Source of the DNA: Dongshaea marina
Lineage (GTDB): Bacteria > Pseudomonadota > Gammaproteobacteria > Enterobacterales > Aeromonadaceae
DNA: 64,000 nt
Direction of reading: 5' to 3'
Assembly: GCF_003072645.1 (NCBI RefSeq)
Contig: NZ_CP028897.1
Coordinates: 3,919,658 to 3,983,657 of the forward strand
Positions 8,829-18,023 of this stretch are shown here, piece after piece; within the stretch, counting starts at the first letter, position 1; each line of letters starts with the position of its first letter. Below the pieces are notes generated by a model. The model made no database searches, had not been told where the DNA came from, and worked only from the letters and a program-made list of their open reading frames with translations. The position numbers were made by a program, and so were the translations under genes.

Positions 8829-9350
8829 TCACACTTTCACTCTACTCAAAGCTTTCCAGGTTGGAATGGATGAAAGCTCGGGAGCCAACGCACCACTAAT
8901 GAGTCGATACTCATCAAAACGCAAACTGACTCCCCGAAAACGCCGCTCAAGCTCTGCCAGGGTTTGCGGGCTGAGGGTCCGGGGATCTGGATGGTAAGCC
9001 AGGCTCAGATGGGGGCGAAATCGGTAATCATCGGTTGGTGATGCCAACTCACATAGCTGCTGATGTAGCAAGTTCAGCTGCGGATTATTCTGCATATCCA
9101 GATACAGAAATTTAAAGATGAAATCCTCTCCCCTTGCCCCGAGACACAGGCTTTCGACCGCTGAAAATTGCTGAGCTAGCTGCTCGAAGCGATCGATGAG
9201 CTGTTGCTGGCTTTGGTTGGTTTCGGCAAGAGTCAGGGTGATATGGGGCTCAAAAGCCGGAAAGCCGTACTCTACAGCCAATTCATCAACGATCGTCTGC
9301 AACGCTTGTTGGCTGCTGGCCTCCGGCATTGCCCATACGGAAAAATTCAT
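8829..9350 (-). CDS. 2H phosphoesterase-family protein (cyclic phosphodiesterase / 2'-5' RNA ligase-like)
   Basis: The protein of 173 residues contains two H-x-T/S motifs, HIT at residues 36-38 (FEPHITLTLAE) and HLS at residues 114-116 (RPHLSLAYHPD). Such pairs form the catalytic site of the 2H phosphoesterase superfamily. The opening FSVWAMPEA and overall length are close to the cyclic phosphodiesterase (CPDase) branch, which opens cyclic nucleotide phosphates. GGAG precedes ATG 9350 at good spacing. The gene is monocistronic, and its physiological substrate is unknown. Confidence 0.75.
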   Translation of the reverse strand: MNFSVWAMPEASSQQALQTIVDELAVEYGFPAFEPHITLTLAETNQSQQQLIDRFEQLAQQFSAVESLCLGARGEDFIFKFLYLDMQNNPQLNLLHQQLCELASPTDDYRFRPHLSLAYHPDPRTLSPQTLAELERRFRGVSLRFDEYRLISGALAPELSSIPTWKALSRVKV

Positions 9351-9573
9351 AGTTGCTCCATGGTGTTATACCAGGCCATAGTACAGGCTTCATTTGGCAA
9401 AGTCCTAAAACATCGCCCGACCTATGGGCTAAGGCTTATCAGGTAAGGAACTCCAACACTCCCGGGAAGTTGTTTGAGTCAGGAGTAGGAGAGCTAGCAG
9501 CTGAAACTGAGCTCAGGCATGAGTAGTTTTCTAGTCCACATGAGTCTGCCTCTAAGATTCCGCAAATAAAAAC

Positions 9574-9588
9574 TAGACGACCGGTCTA
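9574..9588. promoter_or_regulatory. TetR-family operator, site 1
   Basis: TAGACGACCGGTCTA, with the perfect palindrome GACCGGTC at its core, lies 20 bases before the regulator gene. The same 15 bases recur at 10237-10251 in front of the oxidoreductase gene. Two identical palindromes beside a regulator and its neighbour are strong evidence for its binding site. Confidence 0.75.
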
Positions 9589-9608
9589 ATTGTTATTACT
9601 ATCTCCCC

Positions 9609-10196
9609 ATGAAGACAAAATACCAAGACACACAGCAACACCTGCTTGATACCGGCCAGGCTATTTTCGCCGCTAAGGGATTTAGTGGGGTTGGGCTGAG
9701 TCATATCCTGCAACAGGCGGGAGTCCCCAAGGGCTCTTTTTATCACTACTTTAAGTCAAAAGAGCATTTTGGCCAGTCGGTACTGGAGCACTACTTCAGC
9801 CACTACCTGAAAAGGCTCGCTCTGCTACTGGATGAGCCAGGAGTCACATCCCGCTCGCGCCTCATCAATTACCTGGAGCGATGGCGGCACAACTACTCAT
9901 CCTCAGAGGGTGTCCAGGACTGCCTGGTGGTCAAACTCAGTGCCGAAGTGGCAGACTTGTCTGAAGCGATGCGCCTGGCCCTGCGAGATGGAACGGCAAG
10001 GATCATCCAGCGAATTGCCGTTTGCCTTGAAGCCGGAATAGCCGATGGCTCGATAACCTCTGATGAGCCGCAGCAAACAGCCTGCATCATCTATCAACAG
10101 TGGCTCGGAGCAAGCCTACTCACTAAACTGCACCGTGATGCGACCCATGTAGATCTTGCAATGCAGATGACTCAACAGTTGTTATCTGCAACTTAG
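9609..10196 (+). CDS. TetR/AcrR-family transcriptional regulator
   Basis: The regulator of 195 residues has an N-terminal TetR helix-turn-helix (GFSGVGLSHILQQAGVPKGS then FYHYFKSKEHF, residues 20-57) and a helical ligand-binding C-terminal half. The HTH and length match the group that controls reductase and aldehyde-detoxification genes (NemR/AcuR-like), although the ligand is unknown. No clear Shine-Dalgarno precedes ATG 9609, and the operator lies only 20 bases upstream, so the promoter probably overlaps it and the leader must be very short. It is followed by a terminator and then a second copy of the operator ahead of the oxidoreductase, implying that it represses both itself and that gene. 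Confidence 0.88.
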   Translation: MKTKYQDTQQHLLDTGQAIFAAKGFSGVGLSHILQQAGVPKGSFYHYFKSKEHFGQSVLEHYFSHYLKRLALLLDEPGVTSRSRLINYLERWRHNYSSSEGVQDCLVVKLSAEVADLSEAMRLALRDGTARIIQRIAVCLEAGIADGSITSDEPQQTACIIYQQWLGASLLTKLHRDATHVDLAMQMTQQLLSAT

Positions 10197-10201
10197 AAGA
10201 G

Positions 10202-10224
10202 CCGCAACCCGTTGCGGTTTTTTT
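10202..10224 (+). terminator. Intrinsic terminator after the tetR-type gene
   Basis: CCGCAAC (10202-10208) pairs with GTTGCGG (about 10211-10217) and a run of seven T follows. Confidence 0.85.
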
Positions 10225-10236
10225 ACCAAACAAAAA

Positions 10237-10251
10237 TAGACGACCGGTCTA
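10237..10251. promoter_or_regulatory. TetR-family operator, site 2
   Basis: Exact copy of the site at 9574-9588, placed 46 bases before the start of the oxidoreductase gene. Confidence 0.75.
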
Positions 10252-10297
10252 ATATAAATTGTTCTTTATGCCAAAGAACATACAAGAGGAACAAGAC

Positions 10298-11347
10298 ATG
10301 CTACAGAGCACTACAGTAAACCGGCAGATCACCCTGGCCTCCCGTCCCGAGGGAGCCCCCCATCAGGACAACTTTAAGCTCCTGGATGGCCCGCTTCCGA
10401 CAATCGGTGCCGGAGAGATCTTACTAAGAACCGTCTATCTCTCCCTTGACCCCTACATGCGAGGACGGATGAGCGCGGTAAAGTCCTATGCGGAACCTGT
10501 CGGGCTGGGTGAGGTGATGGTCGGAGGCACAGTAACCCAGGTGGTAGCATCCAATCATGATGGATTTCAGCCCGGGGACTGGGTGCTCAGTTACAGTGGC
10601 TGGCAGGACTATAGTGTTTCAGATGGCAGCGGACTGATAAAGCTTGATCCCGAGTCAGCCCCTCTATCCTATGCCCTTGGGATCCTGGGTATGCCTGGAT
10701 TCACCGCCTATATGGGTCTCCTGGATATAGGCCAGCCGAAAGCCGGAGAAACTGTGGTAGTTGCGGCGGCAACGGGCCCGGTCGGGGCTACGGTTGCCCA
10801 GATCGCCAAGCTCAAAGGGTGCCGGGTTGTTGGAATCGCAGGCGGTGAAGATAAGTGTCAGTTCGCGGTCCGGAAGCTTGGGCTGGATGCCTGTATCAAC
10901 CACAAGGATGAAGACTTTTCGGCCCAGCTTGAAAAGAGCTGTCCCCGGGGAATTGATGTCTATTTTGAAAATGTGGGGGGTAAGGTTTTTGAAGCCGTCC
11001 TGCCCCTGCTCAATACAGGGGCACGTATTCCTGTCTGTGGCTTAATCTCCCAATACAATGCGACCAGCCTGCCGGTTGGTGAGGATAAGCTTCCCCTGCT
11101 GATGCGTCATATCCTCACCAAGCGCCTGACGGTCAAGGGTTTCATCATCTTTGATGATTACGGCCATCGCTATGATGAGTTTGCCAGGGATATGAGCCAG
11201 TGGCTGGCCTCCGGAAAAATTCACTACCGGGAGCAGTTGATTGACGGCCTGGAGCAAGCCCCGCAATCCCTCATCGGGATGCTTGAAGGAAAGAACTTTG
11301 GCAAGGTGGTGATCCGGGTCGGTGATGAAACTCCAGCCCTTGGCTAG
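10298..11347 (+). CDS. NADP-dependent medium-chain oxidoreductase (CurA/leukotriene B4 dehydrogenase-like)
   Basis: The protein of about 349 residues belongs to the zinc-independent MDR branch that reduces alpha,beta-unsaturated carbonyls. It has an N-terminal GroES-like part with LSLDPYMRGRM near residue 50 and a Rossmann part with AATGPVGATVAQIAKLKGCRVVGIAGG near residue 150. FENVGGKVFEAVLPLL and CGLISQYN lie in the C-terminal third. I chose ATG 10298, preceded by AGAGGA, over a TTG at 10259. The operator shared with the TetR gene upstream suggests induction by a reactive aldehyde, enone or quinone. It may be the CurA-type curcumin/enone reductase, but that cannot be told by reading. Confidence 0.85.
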   Translation: MLQSTTVNRQITLASRPEGAPHQDNFKLLDGPLPTIGAGEILLRTVYLSLDPYMRGRMSAVKSYAEPVGLGEVMVGGTVTQVVASNHDGFQPGDWVLSYSGWQDYSVSDGSGLIKLDPESAPLSYALGILGMPGFTAYMGLLDIGQPKAGETVVVAAATGPVGATVAQIAKLKGCRVVGIAGGEDKCQFAVRKLGLDACINHKDEDFSAQLEKSCPRGIDVYFENVGGKVFEAVLPLLNTGARIPVCGLISQYNATSLPVGEDKLPLLMRHILTKRLTVKGFIIFDDYGHRYDEFARDMSQWLASGKIHYREQLIDGLEQAPQSLIGMLEGKNFGKVVIRVGDETPALG

Positions 11348-11384
11348 AGCTGTTCCCATCCGGATCATCTTTCGGTCTGAGTTC

Positions 11385-11462
11385 AATCGCAGCATTGACT
11401 CCAGTGAAGGAGAAAATGCTGCGATTCTATGCTGGCAAAGGCTCATGGGGTTTTGCCAGCAT
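11385..11462. other. Two consecutive hairpins after the oxidoreductase gene
   Basis: AATCGCAGCATT (11385-11396) pairs with AATGCTGCGATT (11415-11426), and ATGCTGGCAAA (11429-11439) pairs with TTTGCCAGCAT (11452-11462). Both stems are perfect. They may end or protect the upstream transcript; no T-run follows. Confidence 0.5.
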
Positions 11463-11612
11463 AAAGTGATGTTAATCAAAACAGCAAAGAGACGTCTTCT
11501 TTCAACCGAAGACTCCCCCGCTCCATTTGCTAAATCCCGCCACGGGCTCAGCCGCCTATACTCAAACACAGGAGTCGCTCCTGAATGATTGAGAACTTAG
11601 ATAGGATCGCGA

Positions 11613-12377
11613 ATGAATCTGGCTAAGCTTGTTCCCCTGCTGATGACTCTATGGGCCTTTCCCATGTGTTGCACAGCCGCAACCATCACAGTGGTGGCCG
11701 ACCGCTGGGAGCCCTATAACGGCGAGCCTAAATCATCCAGACCCGGCTATGCTATCGAGATAGTCGAGAAGATCTTTCAGTCCGCAGGACACGAGATAAG
11801 CTATAGCCTGCTGCCATGGAAACGTGCCATCCAGTTAACCCGCCAAGGCAGGTACAACGCCATCATAGGCTCCTATAAAGAGGATGCCCCCGACTTTATA
11901 TTTCCCGAAGAGGAGATAGGAATTTCAGATAACGCATTTTTCGTGAGAAAAGGGGAGCCCTGGCGCTACCAGGGTCTTGAGTCGCTCAAGGGCAAAACCA
12001 TAGGCCTTATCATGGGTTATAACTATGGCCAGGAGCTCGACCCTTTCTTGCAGCGCCACACCCAGTATATTCAGTATGCCTACGGCGCCGATCCTCTGGA
12101 GATCAATATTAATAAGCTGCTGTATAAACGCTTCGACCTGCTCTTGGAAAACAGCATAGTTCTGACCCATAAGGCCTCGCGAATGGGAGTCAGCAACGAC
12201 ATCGAATATGCCGGCCGTACCGAGCATATCCACAAGATTTACCTGGCGTTTTCTCCCAGGGATAATCAATCGACCAACTATGCAGCCCTTGTCACCCGGG
12301 GGATCCGCGAGCTTCGCCAATCCGGGGTACTCCAGCAGATCCTTGACAGATATGGCTTAAAAGACTGGAAAGAGTAG
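11613..12377 (+). CDS. Orphan periplasmic solute-binding protein (family 3 / amino-acid type)
   Basis: The protein of 254 residues has a signal peptide (MNLAKLVPLLMTLWAFPMCC, probable cleavage after CTAA). The family-3 fold follows: TVVADRWEPYNG at the mature N-terminus, YSLLPWKRAIQLTRQGRYNAI and LKGKTIGLIMGYNYG at the second lobe. No permease or ATPase adjoins it. Several similar stand-alone proteins occur in this window, a pattern common in aquatic gammaproteobacteria. The ligand is unknown. AGGA precedes ATG 11613. The gene converges on topB with only six bases between the stops. Confidence 0.82.
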   Translation: MNLAKLVPLLMTLWAFPMCCTAATITVVADRWEPYNGEPKSSRPGYAIEIVEKIFQSAGHEISYSLLPWKRAIQLTRQGRYNAIIGSYKEDAPDFIFPEEEIGISDNAFFVRKGEPWRYQGLESLKGKTIGLIMGYNYGQELDPFLQRHTQYIQYAYGADPLEININKLLYKRFDLLLENSIVLTHKASRMGVSNDIEYAGRTEHIHKIYLAFSPRDNQSTNYAALVTRGIRELRQSGVLQQILDRYGLKDWKE

Positions 12378-12383
12378 CCGGGG

Positions 12384-14342
12384 TCAGCTCTGGTTTTTTA
12401 TTGCTCTTGCTCCCTTCTTGCTACCGCTGCTACTGGCGCGGCGGCGTTTTTTGTAGGCGGGCTTTTTCATCCCCATCCCGGCAAGTCCCTGCATCCGGGT
12501 ATTGGCCACCTGACCAATCAAAGGGGTCAGGGTGCCTTGCAAACCATCCATAAAGTCCTGATAGCGTCCCTGCCGTTGGCTGATCGCCTCGAGGCTGGCC
12601 TCCCATTGGGCCGTCATATCGGGAACCGTCACGCTCTCCGGCAGGCTCTCGATGAGGGCCCGGCCAGCATCTGTGGCCTGGATCTGCTTGCCTTGGCGGG
12701 TCAAAAATCCGCGTTTGAAAAGAAGCTCGATGATCCCGGCACGGGTCGCCTCGGTCCCTAGCCCATCGGTCTCTTTTAAGATCTTACGAATCGCTGGATC
12801 TTTGACGAAACGGGCAATCCCCGTCATTGCTGCCAGCAGGGTCGCATCTGAAAAACGCTTGGGGGGTTGGGTCAGTTTATCCAGTAACTCTCCTCCCTCA
12901 CAGTCCAGCTCCTCCCCTTTTTTAAGATCAGGCAGCTGCTGTGCTAACTCAGGCTCATCCCCCTCCCGGGAGCTCTCCTTACGCTTAAACAGTGCCTTCC
13001 AACCCTCAAGGGCCGTTTGCCTGGACTTAGCCACAAACAAACCACCGGCGATCTCAAGCTCAATCTTACGATCATCATACTGCCAGGGTGGGTAAAACTG
13101 GGCCAGGTATTGGCGGGCCACCAGCTCATAGACCCGAAGCTCCGATTGGGTGAGCCGCTCCGGGGAGACCACCTTCTGGGTTGGGATAATCGCGTGGTGA
13201 GCCTCAACCTTTTTATCATTCCAGGCCTTGGATTTAAGCTTAAAATCAGCGTCTTTAACCGCCTCTTGCAATGGCTCTGCGACCCGTGCGATGGCTGAAC
13301 TCACCCCCTTGCCCTCAGTGAAGTGCTCCGAGGGCAGGTAGCGACAATCGGAGCGAGGATAGGTGATGAGTTTATGTTTTTCATAGAGGCCCTGGCAGGT
13401 ATCCAGCACCTGTTTTGCCGACAGGCCATAGCGCTTGGCCGCATCAATTTGTAATGCCGACAGGTTATAGGGAAGCGGCGCCGCCTGTTTTTTGCGCTTA
13501 TTCTCGACCGCCTTCACCAGCGCCGGTTGGTCGGTGATCCGGCGGATCACATTCTCGGCAAGAGGACGGGACAGTACCCGCCCCTCGGCATCCTGGTAGG
13601 GACGACAGGCTTCACTGGGCTGCCATTTCGCCTTAAAGCGCTCTCCTGCCGCCGTCCTGACCAATGCCAGAACCTCATAAAAGGGTTTAGGCTCAAAAGA
13701 TTCAATCTCCCGGTCGCGACGCACCACTAGCCCCAGCAGGGGAGTTTGTACCCGACCGACCGACAATACCCCCTGATAGCCGGCCCGCCCCCCCTGGATG
13801 GTACAGGCCCGGGTCATATTGATCCCATACAGCCAGTCGGCTCTGGCCCGGGCCAGGGCCGAGGTCGAAAGCGGCACAAAATCATGGTTACTCTTAAGCT
13901 TTTTGAGAGCCTTTTGGACCGCCTGGGCATTGAGGTCACTGATAAGACAACGCTGGGTCTGCCTGAGCTTGGTTTGGTTCACTTTTAAAAAACCAAGCAC
14001 CTCATCGACCAGCAGCTGCCCCTCCCGGTCGGGATCGCCGCAGTGAACCAGCTGATTTGCCTCTTTCACCAGCTTGCGCAGGACACCAAGCTGTTTCTTG
14101 GTTTTTGGTTTAGGCTGCAACTGCCAGCTCTCGGGGACAATCGGCAGATGTTCCATTCGCCACTGCTTATAAGCGGGATCGTAGGCATCCGGCTCAGCCT
14201 GCTCCAGCAGATGACCGATACACCAGCTGACGCAATCACCATTACCGACCAGGATATAGCCATCCTCTTTTTTGTGAGGCTTGGGGAGCACGTCGGCAAT
14301 CGCCCGTCCCAGGCTGGGCTTTTCTGCAATATAGAGAATCAT
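12384..14342 (-). CDS. topB: DNA topoisomerase III
   Basis: The protein of 652 residues is a type IA topoisomerase close to the length of E. coli TopB. It begins with the Toprim motif ([14 protein letters not shown]) and carries [16 protein letters not shown] near residue 100. The active-site segment [12 protein letters not shown] near residue 320 holds the catalytic Tyr. The C-terminus is short, basic and without zinc-finger Cys pairs, as in TopB rather than TopA. It relaxes and decatenates DNA. ATG 14342 overlaps the stop of the upstream gene by four bases, so the two are cotranscribed. Confidence 0.95.
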   Translation of the reverse strand: MILYIAEKPSLGRAIADVLPKPHKKEDGYILVGNGDCVSWCIGHLLEQAEPDAYDPAYKQWRMEHLPIVPESWQLQPKPKTKKQLGVLRKLVKEANQLVHCGDPDREGQLLVDEVLGFLKVNQTKLRQTQRCLISDLNAQAVQKALKKLKSNHDFVPLSTSALARARADWLYGINMTRACTIQGGRAGYQGVLSVGRVQTPLLGLVVRRDREIESFEPKPFYEVLALVRTAAGERFKAKWQPSEACRPYQDAEGRVLSRPLAENVIRRITDQPALVKAVENKRKKQAAPLPYNLSALQIDAAKRYGLSAKQVLDTCQGLYEKHKLITYPRSDCRYLPSEHFTEGKGVSSAIARVAEPLQEAVKDADFKLKSKAWNDKKVEAHHAIIPTQKVVSPERLTQSELRVYELVARQYLAQFYPPWQYDDRKIELEIAGGLFVAKSRQTALEGWKALFKRKESSREGDEPELAQQLPDLKKGEELDCEGGELLDKLTQPPKRFSDATLLAAMTGIARFVKDPAIRKILKETDGLGTEATRAGIIELLFKRGFLTRQGKQIQATDAGRALIESLPESVTVPDMTAQWEASLEAISQRQGRYQDFMDGLQGTLTPLIGQVANTRMQGLAGMGMKKPAYKKRRRASSSGSKKGARAIKNQS

Positions 14343-14863
14343 GGATTCAACATCTCAAATACCTGGGTTTCGCCATCGACCACAGAAAACAGATATGAAT
14401 AAGCAACCCGCCAGCGCCCTTGATCTGTCTTGAGGGTGACGGTTTTGTGATTGAGGCGCTCAATCACTCCATAGTGAGGCTGGCCCTTTTTATCATGAAA
14501 GCCGACCCGCTCTCCGACACTGAGCTGATGGCGCCCCAACGGCTGCTTAACCACAAAGCTGGGCTCAACACTCTGGCCATCCAGGTTCAGCATATAGCCT
14601 GGAATCGTCACCTCGCGCCCTGCCCCGGCAAGCTCTTTGACTCTCAGGTACTTGTTGCGGATCTCTATGAGCTCGCAAGGGATCTGCAGCCGTTGCTGGC
14701 TATCGTAGTAGTGAAGTCGCTGACCAACTTGCAACACCCGGTGGAGCGCCTCGATGCGTACCGGGTCTGCAAGCTCAGCATCGATCAGCGCCTTGAGCCG
14801 ATACAGTTCAAAACTAGTGGCATCGCTCAGCTTATGTAGTAGAGATTCAAGTTCCTGTGACAT
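14339..14863 (-). CDS. Conserved hypothetical protein upstream of topB
   Basis: I do not recognise a named domain in this protein of 174 residues. The N-terminal 60 residues are predicted helical ([20 protein letters not shown]). The rest looks beta-rich with an SH3-like character ([39 protein letters not shown]), which would suit nucleic-acid or partner binding. Its stop overlaps the topB start (ATGA), so co-expression with the topoisomerase is very likely and a role with it is a reasonable guess. A purine-rich sequence precedes ATG 14863. Confidence 0.7.
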   Translation of the reverse strand: MSQELESLLHKLSDATSFELYRLKALIDAELADPVRIEALHRVLQVGQRLHYYDSQQRLQIPCELIEIRNKYLRVKELAGAGREVTIPGYMLNLDGQSVEPSFVVKQPLGRHQLSVGERVGFHDKKGQPHYGVIERLNHKTVTLKTDQGRWRVAYSYLFSVVDGETQVFEMLNP

Positions 14864-14889
14864 CCTATCCCTCGGTCGATGACTGGCCG

Positions 14890-15096
14890 TTATCTATCCA
14901 TCTGCTTGTCTATGGCAAGAGCCAGCTTATCTTTGACCAGCACCATCTTATCTTTAACCAGCTGCAGCTGGTCCTGAGCCTGAGTGCTGCTGGAGAGCAT
15001 CTTCATATCCAGGTGAGAAGGGGCTTTGATTTCACCACCAGTGATGGAAACACCGATGATAAATCCTATCACGACCCCGATTAAAACTCTGATCAT
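14890..15096 (-). CDS. Small membrane-anchored coiled-coil protein
   Basis: Sixty-eight residues: one N-terminal hydrophobic segment (MIRVLIGVVIGFIIGVSITG) and then a heptad-rich helix with repeated VKDK/LAIDK units that should form a coiled coil. I chose ATG 15096 because GGAG sits just upstream (TCTCC on the plus strand at 15102-15106); the longer frame from 15288 crosses low-quality sequence. It lies upstream of, and on the same strand as, the gene at 14863 with a 26-base gap, so it may be in the topB operon. No family recognised. Confidence 0.55.
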   Translation of the reverse strand: MIRVLIGVVIGFIIGVSITGGEIKAPSHLDMKMLSSSTQAQDQLQLVKDKMVLVKDKLALAIDKQMDR

Positions 15097-15279
15097 CTTA
15101 TTCTCCTGTGAAGGGGCGCCGATCATGGCCCATCCACCGCGGCTGAGCAAGACAAAAAGCTTAACCCGGGCACCACAACTTGCTACCATCCGCCCTGTCG
15201 GCTGCTTTTTAAGCATTCTACTGCCCCCGGGTTGCGGCAGCCGCCTGAAAAAGCCCTCATTTAAGCAGGAGAGGACAGG

Positions 15280-16059
15280 ATGTCTCATATCATCAGGATC
15301 ACAGGATTGATGTTACTGGCCTATGCCGGTGTGCTATATGCCAATCCACAAAACCAGCCCACAATTAAGCTCGCCGTGGGGGATCACTATCCGCCCTATG
15401 TCAGCAAGAGTTCACCCCACTATGGGTGTGTCAGCGAGCTGGTTCAGCAAGCCTTCAAGGCTCAGAAGCTCGACAGCCAACTCTATTGGCTACGCTGGCA
15501 GGATGCCTATATACAAACGGTCAACACTCAATATACGGCGACCTTTCCCTGGGCATACTCCAAGGTACGTGAAAAACAGATGCATTTTAGCGCTCCCCTG
15601 TACAGCGTCCCCACCTATGCCTGGGTCAAAGAGACTCCGGGCACAAGCTATCAGAGTTTGCAAGATCTCAGAGGAAGCAGGATCTGCTTGCCTGCAGGCT
15701 ATGGTGCCTTGGGGGAGCTCGGAGAGATGATCCGCGACAAAACACTAAAACGCGTTAGCCCCGATTCGATGCAGCAGTGTTTTAACTGGCTGGCCGAGGG
15801 TAAGGTCACCGCGGTCAGTGCCGTTGAGCTCGAGGCCAGGCAAGCGCTGCAAAATCTCCCCAAGGCGGAGCAACAAAGGATTCAACGCAGTTTTGTGATC
15901 CGCTATGACGAATATCACCTGCTGATCAGCAGAAAACATCCGGATGGAAAAGCGTTAATTGAACGCTTTAATCAGGGCCTGCGCAAGGTCCAAAGCGACG
16001 AGCGCAAGCCAGTCTATTATGGCTGTGGATTGTTTGCCCATATCGACCAGCTTTTTTAA
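15280..16059 (+). CDS. Orphan periplasmic solute-binding protein (family 3 type)
   Basis: The protein of 259 residues has a signal peptide (cleavage likely after LYA near residue 22). The mature start is LAVGDHYPPYVS, followed by a lobe with LYWLRWQDAYIQTVN and LQDLRGSRICLPAGYGALG. Two Cys pairs may form disulphides. It lacks any transporter partner. GGAGAGGACAGG precedes ATG 15280. It is followed 83 bases later by another binding-protein-like gene in the same orientation. The ligand is unknown. Confidence 0.8.
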   Translation: MSHIIRITGLMLLAYAGVLYANPQNQPTIKLAVGDHYPPYVSKSSPHYGCVSELVQQAFKAQKLDSQLYWLRWQDAYIQTVNTQYTATFPWAYSKVREKQMHFSAPLYSVPTYAWVKETPGTSYQSLQDLRGSRICLPAGYGALGELGEMIRDKTLKRVSPDSMQQCFNWLAEGKVTAVSAVELEARQALQNLPKAEQQRIQRSFVIRYDEYHLLISRKHPDGKALIERFNQGLRKVQSDERKPVYYGCGLFAHIDQLF

Positions 16060-16142
16060 ATAAGCTATCGGCAAACATCACGACGAAACCGTTGCGGTGA
16101 GCTACTTTTTACAGTGAAGTCATATTATTAAGGAGCGATCAT

Positions 16143-17009
16143 ATGACCACTCTCATCCGCAGCGCATTCCTGTCCATCTGTATGCTGATGATGATCCCAT
16201 CAAGCTATGCGCTGGATATCACCCACCCCGTATTGCGAGAAGGCTCAGATCTGGATAAGTATGCGGCCAGCCTGCTGGTTTTTCTGGTTGAAAAATCCGG
16301 TGAAACGGCCAATCTCAAGGCCTACCGCAAGCCTATCGATTCCCAGTCACGCAAGATCAACCTGTTAGCCAAGGGGGAGATTAGTGTGGATTGGCTCGGC
16401 GCCGACAAGCAGATCGAGTCAAAGCTGGTCCCTATCCGTTACCCGGTATTTCGAGGCCTGCTGGGACACAGGATCTTTATCACCAACAAAACCGTGGAAC
16501 CCAAACTTGCGAGTGTGAAGAGCCTTGAGGAGCTCAGAGCCTTTAAGATGATTCAGGGCGAAGGCTGGGCCGATGTGGATGTGCTCAAATCCGGAGGCTT
16601 TAAGGTTCGCGAAGTTCCGGGTTTTGAGAAGATCTTTAAGATCGTCGACAACGGCCGCTCGGATCTCTTTCCTCGTGCGGTGATAGAGCCCTATAGTGAG
16701 GTCGCCAGCCGTCCCCAGTATAAAAACCTGCTGGTCGATGATAAGCTGATGCTGGTCTACAAGTTTCCCATGTTCTTCTTTGTCTCGCCCTCGGCTTCCA
16801 ATAAGCCTTTAGTGGATGCACTGAACAAGGGATTCAAGCTCGCCTATGAGGATGGGTCATTTATCGAGTTCTTTGATAATGCGCCCTTAGTGAAAAAGAC
16901 CTTTGCCGAAGCCAAGCTCAAGCAACGCCGGGTGTTCCACATTGATAATCCTAACCTGAGTGAACAAACCCGGGCGATTGATGCCAAATACTGGCTGAAA
17001 CTCGACTAA
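16143..17009 (+). CDS. Periplasmic binding-protein-like secreted protein
   Basis: The protein of 288 residues has a signal peptide (LSICMLMMIPSSYA, cleavage after YA near residue 23). The mature part is compatible with a two-lobed binding fold: DITHPVLREGSDLDKYAASL at the start, LLAKGEISVDWLGAD in the first lobe, VKSLEELRAFKMIQGEGWADV at the lobe transition and LVYKFPMFFFVSPSASNKP later. It is more divergent than its neighbours. AAGGAG precedes ATG 16143 at ideal spacing. It has no permease partner and its ligand is unknown. Confidence 0.72.
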   Translation: MTTLIRSAFLSICMLMMIPSSYALDITHPVLREGSDLDKYAASLLVFLVEKSGETANLKAYRKPIDSQSRKINLLAKGEISVDWLGADKQIESKLVPIRYPVFRGLLGHRIFITNKTVEPKLASVKSLEELRAFKMIQGEGWADVDVLKSGGFKVREVPGFEKIFKIVDNGRSDLFPRAVIEPYSEVASRPQYKNLLVDDKLMLVYKFPMFFFVSPSASNKPLVDALNKGFKLAYEDGSFIEFFDNAPLVKKTFAEAKLKQRRVFHIDNPNLSEQTRAIDAKYWLKLD

Positions 17010-17023
17010 TTCTGTGCATAGCA

Positions 17024-17052
17024 ATCGCCAGTCTCCATGGAGGCTGGCGATC
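17024..17052. terminator. Hairpin between convergent genes
   Basis: ATCGCCAG at 17024-17031 pairs with CTGGCGAT at 17045-17052, with CTCC/GGAG extending the stem inside. It sits between the stops of the binding-protein-like gene and rlmA. Confidence 0.65.
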
Positions 17053-17072
17053 ATTTCATGACCCATAGGCCG

Positions 17073-17912
17073 CTACATACAACGGAACAACCGATACTCC
17101 ACATCCAGGGTCAGAGTCAGCTCTTCAAGCTCGGCTAACTGTTGCTTTGCCTCAGCCTTCGCCCGGAAAAAGTGCGGTGTCATCAGCATCAGTTGCTGAA
17201 GCTGAGCCTGATTGAGAGTGACCTGCTGTCGCAGGCTGTGGGTTGAGATCAGCTCAAAACCGGCCTGCTCAGCCTGGGCCGTATCAAAGTTACGGTGTGG
17301 CTTGATCTCCTGATAGATGTTGCGGCGAAGCTCAAGCAGGTGATCTGGCCCCGCATCCACCAACAGCAGATGGCCCCCCTGAGTTAATTTACTGGCAAAT
17401 TGAGGATACTGAGTATAGCCAAACATACAGAGGATCAGATCCAGTGATCGATCCGCTAGCGGTGGCTGCTTACTACTCGCCACCAGCCAGCTCACCGACC
17501 GACTGCGTTTACAAGCCCGGGCAACCGCCCACTTGGAGATATCAAAACCTATCATCCGCGCCGCAAGGTCTGCCTGCTGCAGATGGCTCTCAAGGGCCTT
17601 AAGATAATAGCCTTCCCCACAACCTGCATCTGCAATGGCCAGGCTTTTGCCTGTCCCGAGTTCAGCCACCAGCTCACAAAGCTTGTCGGCAATACCCTGG
17701 TATACCCCGCTATCCAGTAGCTCGCTACGGGCTGCGATCATCGCTTTGCTATCTCCCGGATCCCGGGAACGCTTGGCCTGAACCGGCAGTAGATTACAGT
17801 ATCCCTGCTTCGCCAGGTCAAAACTATGGCCATTTTCACAACGAAGCTGCCCCTCAATATTTTTCAGGGGAAGTGCGTCATGGGGGCAGGTGATGCCGGT
17901 GCAATCAAACAT
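17073..17912 (-). CDS. rlmA: 23S rRNA (guanine-745-N1)-methyltransferase
   Basis: The protein of 279 residues follows E. coli RlmA closely in its first part: a small zinc-binding region with CENGHSFDLAKQGY, the signature NLLPVQAKRSRDPGDSKAM, and the SAM motif IADAGCGEGYYLKAL near residue 95. The enzyme methylates G745 in helix 35 of 23S rRNA. Of the usual four zinc ligands I see Cys 9, Cys 25 and His 29; the second Cys of the first pair is Asp 12 here, with Cys 4 a possible substitute. The gene is monocistronic and converges on the binding-protein gene. Confidence 0.9.
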   Translation of the reverse strand: MFDCTGITCPHDALPLKNIEGQLRCENGHSFDLAKQGYCNLLPVQAKRSRDPGDSKAMIAARSELLDSGVYQGIADKLCELVAELGTGKSLAIADAGCGEGYYLKALESHLQQADLAARMIGFDISKWAVARACKRSRSVSWLVASSKQPPLADRSLDLILCMFGYTQYPQFASKLTQGGHLLLVDAGPDHLLELRRNIYQEIKPHRNFDTAQAEQAGFELISTHSLRQQVTLNQAQLQQLMLMTPHFFRAKAEAKQQLAELEELTLTLDVEYRLFRCM

Positions 17913-18023
17913 GGGAGGCCTTAATACTGGATAAAGGCGCTAGTGTAGCGAGCAGGTTCGGTCCGGGCAAGAGAGAGCCCCGCGAACCATGGAGCTCCCC
18001 GTATCAGATATCCAGTCGCCGGT

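Noticed and set aside
11322-11588. An 88-codon plus-strand frame and a 175-codon minus-strand frame after the oxidoreductase gene
   Set aside because: The sequence is explained by two perfect hairpins and by the overlapping oxidoreductase; the frames have no motif or ribosome-binding site.
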